Assembly (NCBI GenBank): GCA_023386835.1
Contig: JAEWIY010000121.1
Location: 1 to 11,027 of the forward strand
From: Verrucomicrobiota bacterium
GTDB taxonomy: Bacteria; Verrucomicrobiota; Verrucomicrobiia; Opitutales; Opitutaceae
Direction: 5' to 3'
DNA: 11,027 nucleotides
Shown here piece by piece: positions 1-6,129 of the stretch. A program made the translations under genes and the position numbers. The notes under the pieces were generated by a model. It saw only the letters and a list, made by a program, of their open reading frames with translations, did not search any database and was not told the DNA's origin. Every line of letters starts with the position of its first letter. Position 1 is the first letter of the stretch.

Positions 1-120
1 GATAAGCGATGGACGGCGGACGCAGCGGCACCGGGGCGAGGATCAGTTAGGATCGGTCGAAATACGGCGGCAGCGTGAGTCCCGCTGCAGCGCGGAGCAA
101 GCAGCCGGCGCGTTGAACCA
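1..120. other. Left-edge segment with no supported gene
   Basis: This stretch lies beyond the stop of the minus-strand glycosyltransferase. Several frames stay open for short distances. On the minus strand a GTG at 31-29 opens a frame that runs off the left edge, but only ten codons are visible and no ribosome binding site is evident, so I do not call a gene. I see no terminator-like hairpin with a T-run here, so the minus-strand operon may continue to the left. Confidence 0.4.
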
Positions 121-1455
121 CTAGGCTGACTCGGAACGTCCCTGCACCACACGGCGCGCAAGTGGAGCCACCTTCAGGGCCGGCGCGCCGTTGCCGTTGC
201 CGTTTGGCAGCGGGAACGGCTGGCGCTCCAGCTGGACCCCGGCCGCGTCACCCGCCAGTCCGACCAGTTCCTCGATCACCACGGTCGGTTCCTCGTCGTA
301 GCGCAGCGCAAGAAACTTGTCCCGATACGCTGCATACTCGGTGGGATTTCCCATCCAGCGATCCATGATTTCGGCGAAGTCCGCCGCGTCCTCGATTTTC
401 CACGATCCGGCGCCATTGCGGAAAAATTTCCAGGTCAGCTTCTCCTGCGGCATGATGCCGCCAAAGCCGTTGAAAATAATCGGGCACCGGAAGTGGAGCG
501 CCTTCGCGCAGGTGGTGGTGCCGCCGCGCGTCACGATCACGTCGCTCACCTGCATCAACAGGTGCACCATCTCGGAGAAGCCTTCGACGTAACACGGCAG
601 CTCCGGATGGTTGGAGCGCCAGTGGATCAGTTCGTGGAACGTCTCCTTGTTCCGGCCGCAGATCACGATGACCTGCACCTTCGGTGCGTGCCGCACCAGA
701 GTCGGCAGCAGATCGAAGTGGTTGTTGGCGCCGTTGCCACCAGTCGCGAGAAAGACCGTGAAACGATCCGGGCGCAGGCCGAGCCGCTTGGTCAGAAACG
801 TCCGACGCTCGTCCGACTCGAGCACTTCAAGGTGCGACCGCGGACGCATGAGGTGCCCGCGCACCAGCGTCCGCTCGCGCGGAATGCCGTGCTTCACCGC
901 AAAATCGCGCGCGGTCGCCGTGCGCGAGATATAGAGATCAACAGAGGGTTCGAGCCAGTTACGGCTGTAGCCCCAGCCGCCGGAAAACTCGCCGCAGTAG
1001 GTCGCGCAACGCACCTTGTCCGCACCCAGCACTTGCCGGGCGACCTGAAAGTAGCCGCGGTTCAGACAGTCGTGCACACTGAACACCAGGTGCGGCCGAT
1101 ACGTTTCGAGGACGGATCGATAGTAGCCGCCGCCCAGGCGCACACGTCGACGATTGAGGAAACTCAGCAGTTCGACGATCGCGTAGAAGACGTTGTGCAG
1201 GAAGGGCAGGTGCAGCTGGATCCAGTTGTAGAGCCCCACCCCGGTGCGATTCACCACCGAGGACTTTTCCAGCATCTGCTCGATCCGCACGTCGACGGCG
1301 TGTCGATACAACTGGAAGCACCATTCCGCGAAGGCTTCCGCCCGAGCATCATGGCCACCACCGGTGCTGGAAGTCAGCACGAGGATGCGAACCTTCTCCG
1401 CGGAGTGGTTCTGCTGATCGTCGGAGTCCACTGGGTGCAGGAGCTCAGCGCACAT
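121..1455 (-). CDS. MGDG-synthase-like glycosyltransferase (GT28 fold)
   Basis: This predicted 444-residue protein resembles monogalactosyldiacylglycerol synthases and other GT28/GT-B enzymes, which move a sugar from a UDP-sugar to a lipid acceptor at the cytoplasmic membrane face. The N-terminal acceptor domain opens with a beta strand and a glycine-rich loop, LTSSTGGGHDARAEAF (residues 27-42), the family signature. The C-terminal donor domain starts near FLATGGNG (235-242) and carries VTRGGTTTCAKAL (308-320) and the GFGGIMPQE segment (330-338), where GT28 enzymes bind the nucleotide sugar. The tail (about 415-444) is low in complexity and rich in Asn-Gly. The frame is open upstream to 1782, but the first 109 codons there lie antiparallel-frame within the SDR gene and read as Arg/Ser/Pro-rich shadow, so I start at ATG 1455. 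The start overlaps the SDR stop by 11 nt, suggesting translational coupling. Fold is secure; sugar and acceptor cannot be read from sequence. Confidence 0.85.
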   Translation of the reverse strand: MCAELLHPVDSDDQQNHSAEKVRILVLTSSTGGGHDARAEAFAEWCFQLYRHAVDVRIEQMLEKSSVVNRTGVGLYNWIQLHLPFLHNVFYAIVELLSFLNRRRVRLGGGYYRSVLETYRPHLVFSVHDCLNRGYFQVARQVLGADKVRCATYCGEFSGGWGYSRNWLEPSVDLYISRTATARDFAVKHGIPRERTLVRGHLMRPRSHLEVLESDERRTFLTKRLGLRPDRFTVFLATGGNGANNHFDLLPTLVRHAPKVQVIVICGRNKETFHELIHWRSNHPELPCYVEGFSEMVHLLMQVSDVIVTRGGTTTCAKALHFRCPIIFNGFGGIMPQEKLTWKFFRNGAGSWKIEDAADFAEIMDRWMGNPTEYAAYRDKFLALRYDEEPTVVIEELVGLAGDAAGVQLERQPFPLPNGNGNGAPALKVAPLARRVVQGRSESA

Positions 1456-2284
1456 TGAAGTAGCGCCAATGCACGGCGCGGCGCAGCGCTTGCGGCAGCC
1501 AGGCCGCGCAGACTGGCGCCACCCCCGCCTGAAAAAGCGAACCCGAACGCACGATCCCCCGCTGGCCGCGCGCCAGCACCCGGCGCAGGTCACGCGCCGC
1601 TCGCTGTGGCTCGGGTGCCGCGGCGAGGTTTGCCTCCAGCGTCTGCCAGATCGCCTGCAGCGAGGCCGAGCCGTGGGTGGCCGGAGACCAGGTGGAAGTG
1701 TGGGACATCGTTCGGTTGAACGCCGTGCGGTAGTCGCCCGGTCGAAAATCGACGACGGTGATCCCCGTGCCGGCAGTTTCAATCAGCAAACTTTCGCTGA
1801 GTGCCGCCAGTCCGGCCTTCACCACGTTGTATCCACTCATGTAGGGCAGCGGAAACTCCACCGCGAGTGACGCCACGTTGACGAGTGTGCCACCCTTTCG
1901 CTCGCGGAAGTGTCTGAGCGCCAGTTGCGCGAGCCGCATCGGCTGAACCAGCATGACGGCGATCTGGCGCTCCCACGTCGTGAACGGCTCCTCGACGAAT
2001 GGGGCAAACACCCCATAACCGGCATTGTTGATCACGAGATCGAAGCCGCCCGCCTCGGCCTGCGCCGCCTCGTAAGCCGATTCGGTGGCCCCCCCATCAC
2101 CGAGCTCCAGCACGACAGGGTGAAACGCGGCCCGGCCCGCGTAGTCGTGCAGCCGTGACGCGTCCCGCGCGGTGCCCCACACCTGCACGCCTTCCTGTAG
2201 CAGCATATCGGTGAAGGCGCGTCCGAGGCCTGCCGACGCACCCGTGACAAAGGCGGTGCGGATTCGGTCGGTCAGCGGGCGCAT
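1445..2284 (-). CDS. Classical short-chain dehydrogenase/reductase (SDR)
   Basis: This 279-residue NAD(P)-dependent oxidoreductase has a Rossmann nucleotide loop TGASAGLG (residues 14-21), NNAG (86-89), and catalytic Ser139, Tyr152 and Lys156 in the YxxxK arrangement (YNVVK). Arg40 after the second beta strand favours NADP(H), which is an inference. Where classical SDRs have the tetrad Asn, in the helix before the GTLVNVAS strand, this protein has Met111 (AVMLVQP). Its place after an ACP-dehydratase and a ketosynthase suggests it may reduce a 3-ketoacyl-ACP or a related carbonyl, supplying the ketoreductase step. The sequence does not prove that: it could equally be a general SDR acting on a sugar or an alcohol. 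It starts 42 bp after the ketosynthase stop, with a hairpin in the gap, and overlaps the next gene by 11 nt. No convincing Shine-Dalgarno sequence precedes the ATG. Confidence 0.9.
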   Translation of the reverse strand: MRPLTDRIRTAFVTGASAGLGRAFTDMLLQEGVQVWGTARDASRLHDYAGRAAFHPVVLELGDGGATESAYEAAQAEAGGFDLVINNAGYGVFAPFVEEPFTTWERQIAVMLVQPMRLAQLALRHFRERKGGTLVNVASLAVEFPLPYMSGYNVVKAGLAALSESLLIETAGTGITVVDFRPGDYRTAFNRTMSHTSTWSPATHGSASLQAIWQTLEANLAAAPEPQRAARDLRRVLARGQRGIVRSGSLFQAGVAPVCAAWLPQALRRAVHWRYFNVR

Positions 2285-2291
2285 GGATAAA

Positions 2292-2313
2292 GAGGCCCAC
2301 CATGCTGGGCCTC
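2292..2313 (-). promoter_or_regulatory. 8-bp perfect hairpin just upstream of the SDR start
   Basis: GAGGCCCA at 2292-2299 pairs perfectly with TGGGCCTC at 2306-2313 across a six-base loop. It fills much of the 42-bp gap between the ketosynthase stop and the SDR start. On the minus strand the stem ends 7 nt before the SDR ATG, followed by TTTATCC. The T-run is too short for a good intrinsic terminator. It could cause partial termination, stabilise mRNA ends, or occlude ribosome entry at the SDR. The structure is seen in the sequence; its function is inferred. Confidence 0.45.
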
Positions 2314-2326
2314 AAATCGCTGCACC

Positions 2327-3589
2327 TCAAGCGACAGCTTTCAGCACGACGCAGACATTCGCGCCGCCGAACCCGCTGCTGTTGTTCAACACCACGTTCG
2401 GTCGCCGCGCTTCCGTCTGCTGGAGAATGTTCAGGTCGGCCACCGCCGGATCGAGCTGCGTGATGTGCGCGGAACCAGGAATGAAGCCCTCGCGCATCGC
2501 GAGCGCGCAGAACCCGGTTTCCATCGCCCCGGCCAACGACAGACCGTGGCCGGTCAACGCCTTGGTCGAGCTGATGGCCGGGTGGGCGCCCGCCTCGGAA
2601 AAGACCGCTCGAATTGCCTTCGCTTCCGAGATGTCTCCGATCGGCGTCGAGGTCGCGTGGGCGTTGATGTACTCCACCTGCCCAGGCGCGACCCGGGCCG
2701 AACGGAGCGCCCGCTCCATCGCCGTGCGCAACCCCAGACCCTCGGGATGCGAAATCGCGACGTTATGCCCGTCCGAGGCCTGCCCCCAGCCGGCCAGCTC
2801 GCAGTAAGGCTGCACCCCGCGACGCGCCACCTCCTCTTCGCTCTCCAAGACCAACACGGTCGCGCCGCCGGTGCCCACAAACCCGTCACGCGCGGCATCG
2901 AACGGCCGGGAGGCCTGGTCCGGATCGGTGCTCAACGACAGCGCACGCATGCCGGCGAACGGCAGGATGGCGTCGCTGTTTCCATCCTCCGCGCCGACCA
3001 CAAACATCCGCTCCTGCCGGCCGAGCGCGATTTCGTCGTACGCATAACCAGCCGCGTGCGACGAGGACGCACAAGCCGAAGCAAAGCCAGTCGAGGCGCC
3101 ACGAATCTTGTGATGCGCCACGAGGTTGAACTGCACCGTGCCTGCGATCGACGCGACAATGCCCATCGGCGAGCAGCGCATGACACCTTCGGCGCGCATC
3201 TTGGCGAGGTAGTACCCCAGCAGATACGGCGAGCCCGCCGAGGCGGCGAACAAACCGGTGTTCTCGTTGGAGACCTCTTCGGGCGCGAGTTTGGCGTCCG
3301 CGATCGCCTGCAACAGGGCGCAATGGCTGTAGAGCCCGTTCGGCCCCATGCTGCGCAACTGCTCACGGCGAACGCGGTAAGGCGCGGGAATTTGCCAATC
3401 CTCCTGATCCATCGAGGAGGTATCGAAGTCGCGGACCGGCGCCGCCACCTTGACCGGCGAGTTCGGCTGCTGGAACGGCGGATAAAGCACAATGCCGTGC
3501 CGCAACTCACGCAGGCTGCGCGAGACCGCTGCCGCATCGTTGCCGATGCTCGTGATGAACCCAAGGCCCGTGACGTAAACTTTGCGCAT
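2327..3589 (-). CDS. Beta-ketoacyl-ACP synthase (FabF/FabB-like)
   Basis: This 420-residue thiolase-fold condensing enzyme joins an acyl-thioester to malonyl-ACP by decarboxylative Claisen condensation. The nucleophile is Cys173 in SACASSSHA. The two histidines are His311 (NAHATSTPIGD) and His348 (TKALTGHG), with Lys343 between them. These spacings match FabF (Cys163, His303, His340 in E. coli) and the length is that of the family. The glycine-rich C-terminal segment NNSSGFGGAN (402-411) is also present. The residues after the nucleophile (ASSSH) differ from the usual ATGAH of housekeeping FabF, suggesting a specialised paralogue. It follows the ACP-dehydratase fusion, its likely carrier, after 150 bp and precedes the SDR by 42 bp. 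I see no chain-length-factor partner in the window. It starts at the ATG that puts VYVTGLG at the N terminus, as in relatives. Confidence 0.92.
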   Translation of the reverse strand: MRKVYVTGLGFITSIGNDAAAVSRSLRELRHGIVLYPPFQQPNSPVKVAAPVRDFDTSSMDQEDWQIPAPYRVRREQLRSMGPNGLYSHCALLQAIADAKLAPEEVSNENTGLFAASAGSPYLLGYYLAKMRAEGVMRCSPMGIVASIAGTVQFNLVAHHKIRGASTGFASACASSSHAAGYAYDEIALGRQERMFVVGAEDGNSDAILPFAGMRALSLSTDPDQASRPFDAARDGFVGTGGATVLVLESEEEVARRGVQPYCELAGWGQASDGHNVAISHPEGLGLRTAMERALRSARVAPGQVEYINAHATSTPIGDISEAKAIRAVFSEAGAHPAISSTKALTGHGLSLAGAMETGFCALAMREGFIPGSAHITQLDPAVADLNILQQTEARRPNVVLNNSSGFGGANVCVVLKAVA

Positions 3590-3662
3590 TTCCGAGAACA
3601 GGTGCCCGTGAACCGACGGACAGCAGTCAGGCCTGCCGTCTCTCGCCGGTCACGTGGCGGCC

Positions 3663-3691
3663 ACAAAAGGCGCGCCCCACACCATGGTCAA
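3663..3691 (-). promoter_or_regulatory. Weak sigma70-like promoter candidate before the ketosynthase
   Basis: On the minus strand TTGACC (3691-3686) is followed after 17 bp by TTTTGT (3668-3663), about 75 bp before the ketosynthase ATG. The -35 box matches the consensus at five of six positions, the -10 box at only three. It lies in the 150-bp gap after the ACP-dehydratase stop and could give the ketosynthase, SDR and glycosyltransferase their own transcript. A match of this quality can arise by chance. Confidence 0.2.
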
Positions 3692-3698
3692 CGATGCG

Positions 3699-3715
3699 CA
3701 CCGGCAAAACCGGTG
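3699..3715. promoter_or_regulatory. 6-bp hairpin after the ACP-dehydratase gene
   Basis: CACCGG (3699-3704) and CCGGTG (3710-3715) flank a CAAAA loop, reading as a TTTTG loop on the minus strand. It sits 25 bp past the ACP-dehydratase stop. No T-run follows it on the minus strand, so it is not a canonical terminator. It may be an mRNA-processing or stability element, or chance in GC-rich DNA. Confidence 0.25.
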
Positions 3716-3739
3716 TTACCGTCACCCGCCGATCAACGA

Positions 3740-4720
3740 TCAGGCGGTAATCGCCGCAGCCAAGGGCGCGGGTGGAGACGGCTCGTCCTTCGCCGCGGGA
3801 GCCGGCGCCGGGGCCTGCACGGGCACGGCCGGCGTCGCAACGGACTCCGCGTAAGCGAACGTTAGGGTGATCTCCTCAGCCATTGCCGCTTTCTCCTGCC
3901 CGACGCGAATCGATCCTTCGAAGGTCGCCAGCGGCATCTTGGCGCGCTTCGGCTTGATCGACAGGCTGAGCACGTCACCCGGACGGCAGATGCGATGGCA
4001 ACGCACCCCTTCACACGACGTGAAGAAAATCTTCGTCGGGTCGACCGTGCGGCCCTCATCGGGAGACGGTCCCTCGAGCAAGTACAGCACCGCCAGCTGG
4101 CCGAGTGCCTCGAGCATGAGCGAGGCCGGCATGACCGGATTGTCCTTAAAATGGCCCTGCAGGAAGAACTCCTGACCGGTGATCTTGTACTTGGCCTGCG
4201 CGGCGTTGCCGCCAATCGAGGCTTCGTTGAGGAAAAGGAACGGCGCCTGGATCGGCATCACCTGCGCGATCTGCTCGATCGGCAGGAACTTCGTCGGCTT
4301 CGGGGGCGGCAGTCCGCGCACCTTGCAATCGATGAAGATCTTGATGTCGCCGACGGTGCGCAGATTTCGCAGCTCCTCATTGTTGATCTGCATCTGGAGC
4401 ACGTCCTCCACGAGGATGACGATCTCCATCATCGTCAGCGAATCGATGCCGAGATCCTCAACCAGACGCAGCTCGTCGTCGGCCTCCTTGAGCTTGGGCC
4501 GGAGGTCCGGCTCCACAAAGCGCTCAATCACACCGATGATCACCGCCGGTAAGTGACTGACCTCCTGGGTTCTCCGAAACGCGATGGCGGCTTCGATCGT
4601 CGCAGGGGAGCACCGCTTCATCGATTCCCGCAAAGTCGTTTCGTCCTCCGCCGTAAACGGCTTTGACGCGGCCACGAGTGACTCCTTCGGCTCGTGACCA
4701 TTGAGGTCAGCTTCTGGCAT
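3740..4720 (-). CDS. Acyl carrier protein fused to FabZ/FabA-like dehydratase
   Basis: This 326-residue protein combines two steps of fatty-acid-type synthesis. Residues 1-55 form a mostly charged N-terminal extension. Residues 56-133 are an acyl carrier domain with the phosphopantetheine site LGIDSLTMMEI, attachment Ser94. After a proline-rich linker (137-143), residues 144-290 form a hot-dog dehydratase with the FabZ-type segment FFLQGHFKDNPVMP and LMLEALGQ. His190 and Glu204, 14 residues apart as in FabZ, are the expected catalytic pair. Such enzymes dehydrate 3-hydroxyacyl-ACP to trans-2-enoyl-ACP, here possibly on the chain held by the same protein. Residues 291-326 are a Pro/Ala-rich tail like an interdomain linker, yet it ends at a stop. 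It is the first gene of the minus-strand block, with the ketosynthase 150 bp downstream. It could serve a polyene, glycolipid or unusual fatty-acid pathway; domain calls are firm, product unknown. Confidence 0.9.
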   Translation of the reverse strand: MPEADLNGHEPKESLVAASKPFTAEDETTLRESMKRCSPATIEAAIAFRRTQEVSHLPAVIIGVIERFVEPDLRPKLKEADDELRLVEDLGIDSLTMMEIVILVEDVLQMQINNEELRNLRTVGDIKIFIDCKVRGLPPPKPTKFLPIEQIAQVMPIQAPFLFLNEASIGGNAAQAKYKITGQEFFLQGHFKDNPVMPASLMLEALGQLAVLYLLEGPSPDEGRTVDPTKIFFTSCEGVRCHRICRPGDVLSLSIKPKRAKMPLATFEGSIRVGQEKAAMAEEITLTFAYAESVATPAVPVQAPAPAPAAKDEPSPPAPLAAAITA

Positions 4721-4775
4721 GATGGTGGGTTGTAAGGTCGCGTCTTCGGCGATGTAAACGCAATTCTTGTTCGCT

Positions 4776-4809
4776 AAAAAACCGCCTCGGGGCCCGACAC
4801 GAAAGCGGT
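4776..4809 (-). promoter_or_regulatory. Nested inverted repeat followed by T6 on the minus strand
   Basis: ACCGC (4781-4785) pairs with GCGGT (4805-4809), and inside them TCGG (4787-4790) pairs with CCGA (4794-4797). On the minus strand the structure is followed directly by six Ts, as in an intrinsic terminator or attenuator, roughly 55 bp before the ACP-dehydratase start. The outer stem is only 5 bp and the inner arms are offset, so this is a weak candidate. It could instead block antisense transcription, or the T-run could simply be an AT-rich promoter part. Confidence 0.25.
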
Positions 4810-4906
4810 CGCCGGAGTTCCTCCGACTAAGGTGCGACGTATCAAATCAGTCGATCCAGCGGACTTGCACCACAGTGGCGGTCGTCTCAACTTCGGTTGT
4901 CTTTCT

Positions 4907-4924
4907 TACGGGCCCCCACCCGTA
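4907..4924 (+). promoter_or_regulatory. 6-bp hairpin abutting the GT4 start codon
   Basis: TACGGG (4907-4912) pairs with CCCGTA (4919-4924) around a six-base loop, ending 3 nt before the ATG at 4928. It occupies the place where a Shine-Dalgarno sequence would sit, and none is visible. If the start is right, the structure could limit translation initiation. If translation starts upstream in the same frame, it would lie inside the coding sequence. Confidence 0.3.
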
Positions 4925-4927
4925 TTC

Positions 4928-6082
4928 ATGAATGGTTTCGCACCGAGTAACTCACTTTACCTGATCACGCACGAGTTCTACCCGAAACGGGGCGGCATCG
5001 CCACGTTCGCGGAAGAAATCGCCAAGGCCTCGGTGACGTTGGGCCTGGACGTGGAGGTGTGGGCCCAGGCGGCCCATCGCAAGGAGGAGAAAACGTTCCC
5101 CTTCCGCCTGCGGCGGCTGCCGATCCGCGGCACGCACAACCTGGAGTGTCAGTTCCGGCTGGCTGGCCAATTGATCCGCGACCGTCGCAAGTTGCGTTAC
5201 GCGACCGTGTACCTGCCGGAGCCGGGCCCGATGCTCGCGTTGATGCTGTTGCAGGGTTTCCACGCCTTTCAGCCCAAACGGCTGATGCTGACCTTCCACG
5301 GCTCGGAGATCCTGAAGTTTTACCGAAATCCCCTTGTCCGTCCGCTCGCCCGTCAACTGATCCGCCGCGCCACGAGGATCAGCGTGCTCAGCCATTACTG
5401 CCAGGATCTGCTGCTGACGCACTTCCCCGAAGCCGAGGGCAAGATTCTGCTGACTCCCGGCGCGCTGCGTTCGGATTTTGCCGTGATCCCTCCTCGCACG
5501 GAGACGACCTCCGGCGCGCGCCGGACGATCGTGTTGACCGTTGGCCGCTTGCATCCGCGCAAGGGCCAGCTGCTGACGTTGCAAGCGTTGCGCTCACTCG
5601 CGCCGCGCTTCCGGCGAAAGATCGAATACTGGGTCGCCGGCTCGTCCACGAAGCCCCGGTACGAACGCCAGTTGCGGCAATTGGCCAGCAAGGTCGACTT
5701 CCCGGTGCGCTTTTTCGGCGACCTGCCCGACGACGAACTCGACCAGCTCTACGACCGCGCCGACATCTTCGCGATGACCAGCATCGAGTACCGCCACAGC
5801 GTGGAGGGCTTTGGTCTGGTTTACCTGGAAGCGGCGGCCCACGGCCTGCCCGTGGTCGCGCACGATGTGGGTGGGGTCAGCGACGCGGTGCTGGAGGGGA
5901 AGACGGGACTGCTCGTTCCGCCCCACCACCCCGCCCAATTGACGGCGGCGTTCGAAAAATTGATCAGCGATGCCGGGCTGCGTCGCCGTCTGGGGGCGGC
6001 CGGACAAGTTTGGGCGCGTCGGAACACGTGGCAGGATTCCGCGCGTCGGTTGTTCCAGGCCGAGGAAACCGCGGCCTCGTAA
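4928..6082 (+). CDS. GT4-family glycosyltransferase (GT-B, retaining)
   Basis: This predicted 384-residue GT-B enzyme begins with a Rossmann strand and the acceptor-side loop THEFYPKRGGIATFAEE (residues 14-30), typical of GT4 proteins. The donor domain starts near TVGRLHPRKGQ and contains the retaining EX7E signature EGFGLVYLE (Glu293 and Glu301), then HDVGGVSD and GKTGLLVPP. GT4 enzymes transfer sugars from nucleotide or lipid donors to lipids, polysaccharides or small molecules. No transmembrane segment or signal peptide is obvious. The frame is open from a GTG at 4832, which would add 32 residues without family character, so I prefer the ATG at 4928. The gene diverges from the ACP/ketosynthase block and is followed after 47 bp by an acyl thioesterase, suggesting a glycolipid or capped-acyl product. 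Specificity cannot be inferred from the sequence. Confidence 0.88.
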   Translation: MNGFAPSNSLYLITHEFYPKRGGIATFAEEIAKASVTLGLDVEVWAQAAHRKEEKTFPFRLRRLPIRGTHNLECQFRLAGQLIRDRRKLRYATVYLPEPGPMLALMLLQGFHAFQPKRLMLTFHGSEILKFYRNPLVRPLARQLIRRATRISVLSHYCQDLLLTHFPEAEGKILLTPGALRSDFAVIPPRTETTSGARRTIVLTVGRLHPRKGQLLTLQALRSLAPRFRRKIEYWVAGSSTKPRYERQLRQLASKVDFPVRFFGDLPDDELDQLYDRADIFAMTSIEYRHSVEGFGLVYLEAAAHGLPVVAHDVGGVSDAVLEGKTGLLVPPHHPAQLTAAFEKLISDAGLRRRLGAAGQVWARRNTWQDSARRLFQAEETAAS

Positions 6083-6129
6083 CGGGGCGCTGCATTGACG
6101 GCCGTGGTCGCCGTCGCCGATCGTCCGGC

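Larger units (their letters stand above)
4721..4927. promoter_or_regulatory. Divergent intergenic region between the two lipid gene blocks
   Basis: About 207 bp separate the ACP-dehydratase start (minus) from the preferred GT4 start (plus), so promoters for both directions should lie here. I find no pair of boxes good enough to name. It contains an A6/T6 run beside a nested inverted repeat (4776-4809) and a 6-bp hairpin next to the GT4 ATG (4907-4924). The right part is also open in the GT4 frame from a GTG at 4832; I treat that as untranslated because GT4 proteins normally begin close to the first Rossmann strand. Confidence 0.45.

Noticed and set aside
1456..1782. 109-codon N-terminal extension of the MGDG-like glycosyltransferase frame
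   Set aside because: It lies wholly inside the SDR gene in another frame, is Arg/Ser/Pro/Cys-rich shadow sequence, and family homology begins only after Met at 1455.
3590..3739. Shifted minus-strand frame in the ACP-dehydratase/KS gap as a possible frameshifted continuation
   Set aside because: About 38 open codons occur easily by chance at this GC content, the reading has no known domain, and the ketosynthase begins cleanly at its own ATG.
2465..3865. Long plus-strand frame (466 codons) opposite the ketosynthase
   Set aside because: It is antisense to a gene with intact catalytic residues, Arg/Gly/His-rich, and has no recognisable domain; typical shadow in GC-rich DNA.
4832..4927. GTG start at 4832 for the GT4 gene
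   Set aside because: The 32 extra residues do not resemble GT4 N termini, while ATG 4928 puts the first Rossmann strand nine residues in, as expected.
5059..6129. Upstream extension of the thioesterase frame through the GT4 gene
   Set aside because: The overlapped GT4 frame has clear family motifs; the extension is low-complexity shadow and the thioesterase domain starts right after ATG 6130.
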